From the NCBI RefSeq assembly GCF_006088715.1, contig NZ_CP030771.1, forward strand, positions 1,922,001 through 1,986,000: a stretch of 64,000 nt of DNA. The letters run 5' to 3'. The notes beneath the pieces are model-generated. The model worked only from the letters and a program-made list of their open reading frames with translations, was not told the origin of the DNA and ran no database searches. How positions within the stretch are numbered: position 1 is the stretch's first letter; each line of letters opens with the position of its first letter. Positions 1 through 7,184 of the stretch are shown in pieces. The position numbers and the translations under genes were made by a program. This DNA is from Streptomyces sp. YIM 121038. GTDB lineage: Bacteria; Actinomycetota; Actinomycetes; Streptomycetales; Streptomycetaceae.

Positions 1-513
1 ACGCTGGTGCACGGCTGGGACGGCAGCGGGTACGAGCGGTTCCTCTCCCCCGGGGCCCGCGACTGGGCCGACTGGCCGCGGGACAGCGTGGTGAACAACG
101 CCCTGGGCTTCGTGACCTCCGGCACGTTCCTCGCCCTGCTCGTCTTCGGCGCGGCCGTCATCGGCACCATGCTGATCACTGAGATCGGCTGGCTGATGGA
201 GGGCTGGTCGCTGCCCGGCGCGGACGAGGACCGCAAGGTGCACCGCGTCCTGGCCGTGGCGATCGCGGCGGCCGGGGTCTACGGCCTGCCGTTCCTCGGC
301 GCCGTGGCCGCGAGCGCGCTGGTGCGGCTGCTCGGCGCCCTCCTGGGCCTGCCGCTGTTCGCGGTGCTCGCGGGCGTCGTCCTGCTGCCGCGGCGTTCGC
401 CCGTACGGCGGCTCTACGGCCTGGTGGGCGTACCGCACCGGCACTGGCGGGCGGACCTCGACGCGAGCGCCGCCCCGGGCATGGCCCAGGTCACATCAGA
501 CCAGTCCGGGTGA
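1..513 (+). CDS. Membrane protein, probably 5'-truncated
   Basis: I do not recognise this family. The frame is open from the first base of the window, so the true start probably lies upstream; a GTG at 7 is the first possible internal start. The 168 residues visible from that GTG contain about three hydrophobic stretches: roughly residues 35-62, 80-105 and 108-128. The last is followed by a basic stretch (RRSPVRR) that would face the cytoplasm. The C-terminus is short and hydrophilic. The stop overlaps by 23 bp the end of the convergent small gene at 491-673. An integral membrane protein is supported; no specific function is. Confidence 0.55.
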   Translation, partial: TLVHGWDGSGYERFLSPGARDWADWPRDSVVNNALGFVTSGTFLALLVFGAAVIGTMLITEIGWLMEGWSLPGADEDRKVHRVLAVAIAAAGVYGLPFLGAVAASALVRLLGALLGLPLFAVLAGVVLLPRRSPVRRLYGLVGVPHRHWRADLDASAAPGMAQVTSDQSG

Positions 514-673
514 CGAGCATCGCGAGCACGACGACGAGCGTCCAGCCGAGGAGGTGCTCCAGGATCTTGGGGCCGTCCTCCCGGGGGCCGCCGGTGCGGG
601 CCCGGAGCCCCGCACGGGCCCGGAGCCCCTCGTGGGCCTGGAGAACGGTGGCGGTGGCGGAGCTCGCGGTCAT
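491..673 (-). CDS. Small single-pass membrane protein (60 aa)
   Basis: This short minus-strand gene starts at an ATG at 671-673 and begins MTASSATATVLQAHEG. It has an Arg/Gly-rich middle, then a hydrophobic segment at about residues 42-56 (LLGWTLVVVLAMLV) and a short tail RTGLM. The layout predicts a tail-anchored or single-pass membrane protein. The same frame stays open upstream to an ATG at 766, but the shorter start removes a low-complexity extension. It converges on the membrane gene at the window start. The function is unknown; small proteins of this kind are often left out of annotations. Confidence 0.45.
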   Translation of the reverse strand: MTASSATATVLQAHEGLRARAGLRARTGGPREDGPKILEHLLGWTLVVVLAMLVTRTGLM

Positions 674-885
674 GGCAACTCTCGATACGTCGTCCGGCAG
701 TGGTGTCCCCCCACTGGCCGACAGTGGCACCTGCCACTGCCCCCTCCACCATGCCAGCGAAATCACTCGTATCGGGCGAGACGTTGGTCACCCCACAACT
801 CGGACCCCGTGCCGTGCGTCTAAGTCGGCGTACGTCCGCGCGCCACCGGTCGTACGTCCACGCACCATCGACCGAAGGGTTTCCG

Positions 886-2370
886 ATGAGTACGTTCCCG
901 ACGCCCCGCCGCAGAGCGCGGCTCGCCCTGGCGGCGGCCGTGACCGTGGCGGCCGCCCTCACCGGACCGGTCTCGTACGCCACCTCCGCCTCGACCCCCG
1001 AGGCCAAGCCGTCGCCCGGCGCCCCGGGCCTCGGCGACCCGATGTTCCCGCTCGACGGCAACGGCGGCTACCAGGTCGACCGCTACCTCCTGGACTTCGA
1101 CTGGCAGGCGCCCAGGACGCCGTTCGAGGCGACCGCGACCATCAAGGCCACCGCCACCCAGTCCCTCTCCCGCTTCAACCTCGACTTCGGCGGCAACACC
1201 CTGCACGCGGTCACCGTCGACGGCAGGGCCGCGTCCGCCTCGCGCGCGGGCGACGAGCTGACCGTCACGCCCAAGTCGCCGCTGGCCAAGGGCCGCTCCT
1301 TCACCGTGAAGGTGACCTACACCGCCGACCCCACCCAGGTCCGCCACCGCGACGACGCCATCGAGGACTACGGCTGGATCCCCACGCCCGACGGCACGGT
1401 GGTCTACCCCCAGCCCAACGGCGCCCGGCTGATCTTCCCCGCCAACGACCACCCCAGCCAGCACGCCCCCATCACCTTCCGCATCACCACGCCGAAGGAC
1501 CTGACGGCCGTCGCCAACGGCAAGCTGGTGGGCAAGACCGCCAAGCCGGGCGACCGGGTGCAGTGGACGTACGACTCCGAGCAGCCGCTGTCCACCCAGC
1601 TGGTGCAGCTGGCCGTCGGCAGGTTCACCCTCGACGACCGGACGGGTCCGGGCGGGCTGCCGATCCGCGACGTGGTGCCGGACGCCCTCGTCGAGCCGAC
1701 CGCGAAGTACCGCAAGCTCACCGGGGACCACCTGGCCTGGCTCCAGGAGAAGCTCGGCCCCTACCCGTTCAACCGCTACGGGATCCTCGTCGGCGACACC
1801 GACCTCGGCGTCGCCCTGGAGACCCAGACCCTCTCGCTCGTCCCCAAGGCCGATCTGCTCGGCACCCAGGTCGACGCGGAGCGCAATCTGGTGCACGAGC
1901 TGACCCACCAGTGGTTCGGCGACAGCGTCGCGCTCAAGGGCTGGTCCGACCTGTGGGTCAGCGAGGGCCACGCCCGCTTCTACGAGCGCCTGTACTCCGA
2001 GCAGCACGGGGGCACCAGCTTCGAGGAGGCCATGAAGGCCGCGTACAAGGCGCACGACCAGTGGCGCAAGGACTACGGCGCGCCCGCCGAGCCCACCGAG
2101 CCCAACCTCTTCAAGCGCATGCGCTACGACGGCTCGGCGCTCGTCCTGTACGCGCTGCGCGAGCGGGTGGGCGAGCAGACCTTCCAGAAGATCGAGCGGG
2201 CCTGGGTCACCCAGTACCGCGGGAAGGCCGCCGGCACGCAGGACTACATCGACCTGGCCTCGCGGGTCGCGGGCGAGGACCTGGAGGGCTTCCTCAAGCC
2301 GTGGCTGTACGGGGCGAAGACGCCGCCGATGCCCGGGCACCCGGACTGGGTGGTGGATCCGGCGACCTGA
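886..2370 (+). CDS. Secreted M1-family zinc metallopeptidase
   Basis: This is an M1 (aminopeptidase N-like) metallopeptidase of 494 residues. The start chosen is the ATG at 886, preceded by GAAGGG. It gives a clean signal peptide: basic MSTFPTPRRRARL, a hydrophobic core, then a cleavage region near SYATSA. The N-terminal beta domain, about residues 50-240, precedes the catalytic domain. The zinc site is complete: HELTH at 337-341, then 18 residues, then Glu360 in the sequence SEGHA. The canonical GxMEN exopeptidase motif is replaced by GVALETQT, the form seen in many actinobacterial secreted M1 enzymes. The C-terminal ERAP-like helical domain is absent, so this is a short-form enzyme acting outside the membrane on peptides. 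Confidence 0.9.
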   Translation: MSTFPTPRRRARLALAAAVTVAAALTGPVSYATSASTPEAKPSPGAPGLGDPMFPLDGNGGYQVDRYLLDFDWQAPRTPFEATATIKATATQSLSRFNLDFGGNTLHAVTVDGRAASASRAGDELTVTPKSPLAKGRSFTVKVTYTADPTQVRHRDDAIEDYGWIPTPDGTVVYPQPNGARLIFPANDHPSQHAPITFRITTPKDLTAVANGKLVGKTAKPGDRVQWTYDSEQPLSTQLVQLAVGRFTLDDRTGPGGLPIRDVVPDALVEPTAKYRKLTGDHLAWLQEKLGPYPFNRYGILVGDTDLGVALETQTLSLVPKADLLGTQVDAERNLVHELTHQWFGDSVALKGWSDLWVSEGHARFYERLYSEQHGGTSFEEAMKAAYKAHDQWRKDYGAPAEPTEPNLFKRMRYDGSALVLYALRERVGEQTFQKIERAWVTQYRGKAAGTQDYIDLASRVAGEDLEGFLKPWLYGAKTPPMPGHPDWVVDPAT

Positions 2371-2381
2371 GCGCCGTGACC

Positions 2382-2422
2382 GCGGGCCCCGCCCCCGGGA
2401 GGTAGCCGGGGGCGGGGCCCGC
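2382..2422. terminator. Bidirectional GC-rich terminator hairpin
   Basis: A perfect 17-bp inverted repeat (2382-2398 with 2406-2422) around the 7-nt loop GAGGTAG lies between the convergent M1 and C39 peptidase genes. There is no U-tract, which is usual for Streptomyces terminators. It can serve both strands. Confidence 0.8.
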
Positions 2423-2425
2423 GCC

Positions 2426-3784
2426 TCAGCGCACGCCGACCGCGGCGAGCGCGGCCAGCTGGGCTTTGGAGGGCCGCAGCGGGAAGTACAGGTAGCAGAC
2501 GCCGCCGGTGCCGGAGACGACCTTGCCCTGCGCGTTCTTGCGCTTGGTCCGCAGCCAGATCGTCTCCCACTCGCGCCGCTCGTACACGCGCCGCACCGCG
2601 GCGTTGCTCGGCGACGCCGGGTCGTTGGCGATCACGTCACCGGTGTCGGTGAAGCCGACGACCGTCATCAGGTGGCCCGCCGTGCCGTAGCCCGCGCCGG
2701 TCAGCTCCTCCTTCAGGAACGACTGCGACGTGATGGCGGGGATGCCCGCGGCGATCAGCGTCTCCAGGTCGGTGAGCGACCCGAGCCGCGTGACGACGCC
2801 CTGCATGTCCCGGTACGTCGCGGCGTAGGCGGCGTTGAACGGCCAGTTGCCGCAGCCGCCGTACTGGTAGTCGTAGGTGAAGCGGGCCGCGTGGCACACC
2901 TGCGGGTCGGCGAAGGAGGGGTCGACCCAGGCGAGGTCCGCGGCCGTGGGCCCGCGGCCCCAGTACTCCAGGATCATCTGGGACGAGGTGGGGCTGCACC
3001 AGGCCTCGCCGCCGTTGTCGTACTCCGGGTACTGGCCCTTGTGGACCTCCTGCGAGTAGCGCGGCACCGCGAGCTCCCCGGCGTGCCCCGGCTCGGACGC
3101 GGGCACCGTGAAGCGGTCCGGCACGTCCGACGTCATCGCGCCGAGCCGCCACACCGTGGGGGTGAGCGTGGTCCCGGGCGCGCGGTACAGGGTCAGGCGC
3201 AGCCGGTACGACACGAGGCGCAGGCCGGTCGTGGTGTCGTCGAGGGACAGGGTGTCCGTCCACACGGTCGACCTGCCGTCCTTCTGGCCGTCGACCGAGG
3301 TGCGCCGGATGACCGGCGCCGCCGGGTCCTGGCGGTCGTCGCCGGAGGTCCAGCGGCCGAGGACGTACCAGGGCGTCCGCACGCCGTCGGAGTAGGTGGC
3401 CTCCACCTCGACCTGGATCCAGGTGGAGCGGGGCGTGCGGGCGTTCCAGGAGGCGATGAGCTCCGTACCGGGCACGGCCGAGCGGTGCACGGGGCCCGTC
3501 CACCGGGCGTACTCCCAGGTGGTGGTCCTGCCGGTGTGCGGGTCGGCGTAGGCGACGGTGCCGACCGGCCGGGCCAGCTCGACGCCCGCGCGGGGCTTGG
3601 CGACGGTGCGCACGCCGTCCGCCGCCCCGGCGGACCAGTCCTTGCGGGAGGTCCAGAAGCGGTTGTCCACCGGGCGGTCGGCGCGCGGCGGAAGGGGTCG
3701 GGCGGCGGCGGGGTCCGCCGCGGCCACGGCGGCCACGACGCCCGCCGTGGCGACGAGGATGGTTCTCCGGGACATGCTGTCCAT
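2426..3784 (-). CDS. Secreted C39-type (papain-like) cysteine peptidase
   Basis: This 452-residue exported protein carries a C-terminal C39-like peptidase domain. The ATG at 3784 is chosen because GGGGGACC sits six bases upstream. An in-frame ATG at 3805 is less well placed, and MSRRT at 3775 is possible. Residues 4-30 (SRRTILVATAG then an Ala-rich core) form a signal peptide. Residues about 40-235 look like a beta-rich accessory domain. The peptidase part has the nucleophile region EAWCSPTSSQ (Cys263) and the histidine region GHLMTVVGF (His371) followed by NDPA, matching the Cys-His-Asp/Asn arrangement of papain-like C39 proteins. No ABC transporter is attached, so it is probably a free secreted hydrolase and not a bacteriocin-processing exporter. 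Its substrate is unknown. Confidence 0.8.
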   Translation of the reverse strand: MDSMSRRTILVATAGVVAAVAAADPAAARPLPPRADRPVDNRFWTSRKDWSAGAADGVRTVAKPRAGVELARPVGTVAYADPHTGRTTTWEYARWTGPVHRSAVPGTELIASWNARTPRSTWIQVEVEATYSDGVRTPWYVLGRWTSGDDRQDPAAPVIRRTSVDGQKDGRSTVWTDTLSLDDTTTGLRLVSYRLRLTLYRAPGTTLTPTVWRLGAMTSDVPDRFTVPASEPGHAGELAVPRYSQEVHKGQYPEYDNGGEAWCSPTSSQMILEYWGRGPTAADLAWVDPSFADPQVCHAARFTYDYQYGGCGNWPFNAAYAATYRDMQGVVTRLGSLTDLETLIAAGIPAITSQSFLKEELTGAGYGTAGHLMTVVGFTDTGDVIANDPASPSNAAVRRVYERREWETIWLRTKRKNAQGKVVSGTGGVCYLYFPLRPSKAQLAALAAVGVR

Positions 3785-4030
3785 GATCGGTCCCCCAGTC
3801 GGCATGGGGTCCGGCAGCGGCCGGACGCTTCGGTGACGGGCTCCGGAGCGGAGCCCATGGGGACGAAGCCCGCCGGGACGAGGCCCGGGCCAGACTCGTC
3901 AGGTGCACGACAGTGCGCCAACTATGGCCGTGCGGTGGCGGGTTCCGCCAGGGAGCGGACATCGGCGAAACCCCCCGCCAGTGGCCTCCACCACTGGTAT
4001 GACCTGCGACGCCCCGCCGAACCGTGCAAC

Positions 4031-4059
4031 TGTTCGGAAATCGGCGCGGGGCCTAGGCT
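4031..4059 (+). promoter_or_regulatory. Probable leaderless promoter of the uridine-kinase-like gene
   Basis: The -10 hexamer TAGGCT (4054-4059) ends only 8 bases before the ATG at 4068, or 5 bases before an alternative GTG at 4065. Transcription would therefore begin at or next to the start codon. A weak -35 (TGTTCG, 4031-4036) sits at a 17-bp spacing. No Shine-Dalgarno sequence precedes the start, which fits a leaderless mRNA. Confidence 0.45.
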
Positions 4060-4067
4060 GGCGGGTG

Positions 4068-4718
4068 ATGACCATGACCCGGCACCCCACTCCCCTCCCG
4101 CGCCTCGCCCGTGCGCTGCGCACGCTCCCGCCGTCCTGCGGCCCCGTCCGTCTCGTCGCCGTCGATGGGCACGCGGGCTCCGGTAAGTCGACGTTCGCCT
4201 CGCGGCTCGGGGGCGCGCTCGGGGGTGCGCCGGTGCTCCGGCTCGACGACATCGCGAGTCACGAGGCGCTGTTCGACTGGACGGACCGGCTGCGGGAGCA
4301 GGTCATCGATCCGCTGTCCCGGGGCGAAACGGCGCATTACGCGGCGTACGACTGGCACGCGCGCCGCTTCGGCCCTGCAAGTCGCCCCCTGCCTGCCGCC
4401 CCCGTCGTCCTCGTCGAGGGTGTCGGCGCGGGCCGTCGCGTGCTACGCCCGTTCCTGGCGCGACTGCTGTGGATGGAGCTGCCGCGCGCCGAGTCCTGGG
4501 CCCGCGGGCGCCACCGGGACGGACCGGGACAACGCGCCTTCTGGGACGGCTGGGAAGGCGCCGAGCGGCGTCATTTCGCCGAAGACCCGTCGCGGCCGTA
4601 CGCGGAGCTTCTGGTACGCCAGTTGCCTCAGGGGTACGAGGTGCTGACGGGACCCGCCGGGACGGCAGCCGACGCCCAAATGGTGACTGAGAGTGAAGGT
4701 CCGTCGGCAGCGCGCTGA
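4068..4718 (+). CDS. Uridine kinase-like P-loop NTPase
   Basis: This 216-residue protein belongs to the uridine kinase/phosphoribulokinase-like P-loop group. The Walker A loop is GHAGSGKST at 34-42. The sequence LRLDDIASHEALFDW follows, where uridine kinases place the catalytic Asp and phosphate-acceptor region, and then HYAAYDWHARRFG and VVLVEGVGAG (strand 3). The C-terminal half is variable, so nucleoside specificity is not certain and a general nucleotide or small-molecule kinase is possible. The start (MTMTRHP) is chosen because a -10-like TAGGCT lies just upstream. It is a single-gene unit followed by a hairpin-ended intergenic region. The enzyme should be cytoplasmic. Confidence 0.75.
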   Translation: MTMTRHPTPLPRLARALRTLPPSCGPVRLVAVDGHAGSGKSTFASRLGGALGGAPVLRLDDIASHEALFDWTDRLREQVIDPLSRGETAHYAAYDWHARRFGPASRPLPAAPVVLVEGVGAGRRVLRPFLARLLWMELPRAESWARGRHRDGPGQRAFWDGWEGAERRHFAEDPSRPYAELLVRQLPQGYEVLTGPAGTAADAQMVTESEGPSAAR

Positions 4719-5174
4719 AACTTCGGGAAGTCCGTTTCCGACCACATGGCCAGTTTCCGTGAGTGGCTCAACTCTGCTTGACCCGGGGGCCTTACAGGAC
4801 TTACGTTCTCAAGGAGCGCCCTTTCGGGTCGCCCCTCTACGCGAAGCCCCCGGTTGTTCCCCCGTGATCGGGGGCTTCGTTCTGCCCGCACAGCTCTTAC
4901 GCCGGGCGCCACGAGCCGCCATTCGCTCACCCTGGGTGACCATCAGGCCCGCTCCCACCAGGGCGGCTTCCGCACCCTCCGCGCCCGATCCCGCGCCCCC
5001 CGCACCCTACGGCCGGGCACCTCTCCGCAGGTACGATGCCTCTCGGTGCGACCAAACGGACGGCGGCTTCGCGCACCGAGTCAACTCCCGTCCGCAGCAA
5101 GGCGGTTCAGATCGGTCGCCGACGGGCAGCGGCCCGGTGGCACACACACGGGGGCACGGCTTGTGGGGGACGTG
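4719..5174 (+). ncRNA. Gene-free region ending a possible small RNA at a strong hairpin
   Basis: I see no coding signal in these 456 bases. A TTGACC hexamer (4778-4783), an AAGGAG motif (4811-4816) and the perfect hairpin at 4842-4879 follow one another. This suggests either a long 3' region of the kinase transcript or a separate small RNA of about 70-100 nt. The -10 opposite TTGACC is poor (TTACGT). The sequence does not fold as a tRNA and I do not recognise a known RNA family. A TACGAT hexamer (5032-5037) later in the gap could be the -10 of the AAA+ gene. Confidence 0.25.
4842..4879 (+). terminator. Strong intrinsic-type terminator
   Basis: CGAAGCCCCC (4842-4851) pairs perfectly with GGGGGCTTCG (4870-4879) around an 18-nt loop. 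It is followed by TTCTGC. It ends either the kinase transcript or a small RNA encoded just upstream. Confidence 0.65.
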
Positions 5175-7058
5175 ATGGACTTCGGCACGCAGGGCCGGGC
5201 CGCCCCGGCCGACCTCGCCTGGCTGCGGGGGGTCGACGCCTACACGATGGGCGCCTATCCGCAGGCGGAGGAGGAGTTCCGGGCCGCGGTGCGCATCGAC
5301 CCGGGCATGGCCGACGGCTGGCTCGGGCTGCACGCGCTGCGCGTCGACACGACGACGGCGCTCCTGCGCATGTACCAGCACCGGGACCGCTTCGGCGAGC
5401 AGCGCGCCCGGCACGGCCGCACCCTCAACTCCTGGTACTGGCTCGGCTGGTGGGTCCAGCCCGTCCTGGAGTCCATCCGCGACCTGCTGCTCGCGCACGC
5501 CTCGCACTGGCTGGACGGCCGCCACGTACCGGAGCTCGACCGGGCGCTCGCGGGCCTGCCGCCCGTCGACACCGACAGCCAGGTGCGCTTCCTGCACGCC
5601 TGCCGCGCCTACCTCGTCAAGGACTGGGAGCAGCTGGTGCGGCACACCGACCCGCTGATCGACGACCCGATGCTCGGCATCGAGGCGGGCCTGTTCGGCG
5701 GCATGGCCCGGGTCCGGCTCGACACGTACGGCCAGGCGGAGCCGCTGCTCTCCGCCGCCCTGATGCGCTGCCGCAGCGAGCAGCCGCAGCGCAAGGAGCT
5801 GCGCTACTGGCTGGCCCGCGCGCACGAGGGCACCGGCAGGTCCGCCGCCGCCCTGCCGCTGTACCGCGCGGTGCACCGCGTCGACCCCGCCTTCATGGAC
5901 ACCTCCGCGCGGCTCGCGGCCATCGCCGAGGGCGACGGCTTCGACGACGGCACCGACCTCGCCGCCGTCACCCTCACCGGCCTCGGCCAGGACGTGCTCG
6001 ACGCGCCCGACGGCGTGGACGCCCTGTTCGGCGCCGAGGGCCGCGACCTGAAGGTCACCGAGCCCGATCTGCCGCCGGGCACGGGCGCCGCCGACCCGCC
6101 CGCCGCCGACACCGTGCGGGAGAAGGCGGTCATCCCCGTCAAGCCCCCGCCGCCGCAGCTGCCGCCCGGCCCCACGGATCCGGCACTGCTCGCCCAGGCC
6201 ATCGCCGAGCTGGAGCGCATGGTCGGGCTCGAACCCGTCAAACGGCAGGTCAAGGCGCTGTCGGCACAGCTCAACATGGCCCGTCTGCGGGCGGCCCAGG
6301 GCCTGCCCGTGCAACCGCCGAAACGACACTTCGTCTTCTCCGGCCCCTCCGGCACCGGCAAGACCACCGTGGCCCGCATCCTCGGCCGGGTCTTCTACGC
6401 GCTCGGCCTGCTCGGCGGCGACCACCTGGTGGAGGCCCAGCGCGCCGACCTGGTCGGCGAGTACCTGGGACAGACCGCCGTCAAGGCCAACGAGCTCATC
6501 GACTCCGCCATCGGCGGCGTCCTCTTCGTCGACGAGGCCTACGCCCTGTCCAACTCCGGCTACGGCAAGGGCGACGCGTACGGCGACGAGGCGCTCCAGG
6601 TGCTCCTGAAGCGGGCCGAGGACAACCGCGACCACCTCGTGGTGATCCTCGCCGGCTACCCGGAGGGCATGGACCGCCTGCTCGCAGCGAACCCCGGCCT
6701 GTCCTCGCGCTTCACCACCCGCGTCGACTTCCCCTCGTACCGCCCGCTCGAACTCACCGCGATCGGCGAGGTGCTCGCCGGTGAGAACGGCGACGTGTGG
6801 GACGAGGAGGCCCTCGACGAGCTGCGGTCCATCAGCGGCCACGTCGTCGACCAGGCCTGGATCGACGAACTGGGCAACGGAAGGTTCCTGCGCACCCTGT
6901 ACGAGAAGAGCTGCGCCTATCGTGACCTGCGGCTGTCCGGCTATCCGGGCGAGCCGACCCGCACCGACCTGGCGACGCTGCGGCTGCCCGACCTGATGCA
7001 GGCGTACGGCGAGGTCCTCTCGGGCCGCGGCCCCACGGGACCCTCCGGAGCGGGCTGA
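5175..7058 (+). CDS. TPR / AAA+ ATPase of the EccA/CbbX (SpoVK) type
   Basis: This 627-residue protein has a helical, tetratricopeptide-like N-terminal half (about 1-320) and a Pro-rich linker (VKPPPPQLPPGP). A C-terminal CbbX-type AAA+ domain follows. Walker A is GPSGTGKT at 390-397, Walker B is GGVLFVDEAYAL, and sensor 1 and Arg-finger regions follow (VILAGYPEGMDRL, NPGLSSRF). The architecture matches EccA of type VII secretion systems. However, no EccB/C/D/E or WXG100 gene lies nearby, so it is an orphan whose partners cannot be named from the window. The ATG at 5175 has GGGGA upstream. A -10-like TACGAT at 5032-5037 may serve it. The protein is cytoplasmic and probably hexameric. Confidence 0.8.
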   Translation: MDFGTQGRAAPADLAWLRGVDAYTMGAYPQAEEEFRAAVRIDPGMADGWLGLHALRVDTTTALLRMYQHRDRFGEQRARHGRTLNSWYWLGWWVQPVLESIRDLLLAHASHWLDGRHVPELDRALAGLPPVDTDSQVRFLHACRAYLVKDWEQLVRHTDPLIDDPMLGIEAGLFGGMARVRLDTYGQAEPLLSAALMRCRSEQPQRKELRYWLARAHEGTGRSAAALPLYRAVHRVDPAFMDTSARLAAIAEGDGFDDGTDLAAVTLTGLGQDVLDAPDGVDALFGAEGRDLKVTEPDLPPGTGAADPPAADTVREKAVIPVKPPPPQLPPGPTDPALLAQAIAELERMVGLEPVKRQVKALSAQLNMARLRAAQGLPVQPPKRHFVFSGPSGTGKTTVARILGRVFYALGLLGGDHLVEAQRADLVGEYLGQTAVKANELIDSAIGGVLFVDEAYALSNSGYGKGDAYGDEALQVLLKRAEDNRDHLVVILAGYPEGMDRLLAANPGLSSRFTTRVDFPSYRPLELTAIGEVLAGENGDVWDEEALDELRSISGHVVDQAWIDELGNGRFLRTLYEKSCAYRDLRLSGYPGEPTRTDLATLRLPDLMQAYGEVLSGRGPTGPSGAG

Positions 7059-7184
7059 CCGCACCCGGGCGGAACGGCCCCGCCTGTCACCCCTTAGGGG
7101 CATTTGCCGCCCAAGCGTGCAAGTCCTGGCCAGAAGTCCGCGACCCTGACCACAAGGGCGCGGACACGGTGGGGGTGCGCGACG

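Noticed and set aside
2426..3784. Bacteriocin-processing C39 peptidase of a lantibiotic system
   Set aside because: There is no ABC transporter domain and no precursor peptide or modification gene nearby; the protein has its own signal peptide.
4761..4880. Possible tRNA in the gap after the uridine-kinase-like gene
   Set aside because: There is no T-loop GTTCRA consensus in a cloverleaf context and the main hairpin is a terminator.
5175..7058. Type VII secretion locus
   Set aside because: Only the EccA-like ATPase is present; no WXG100, EccB, EccC, EccD, EccE or mycosin gene was found.
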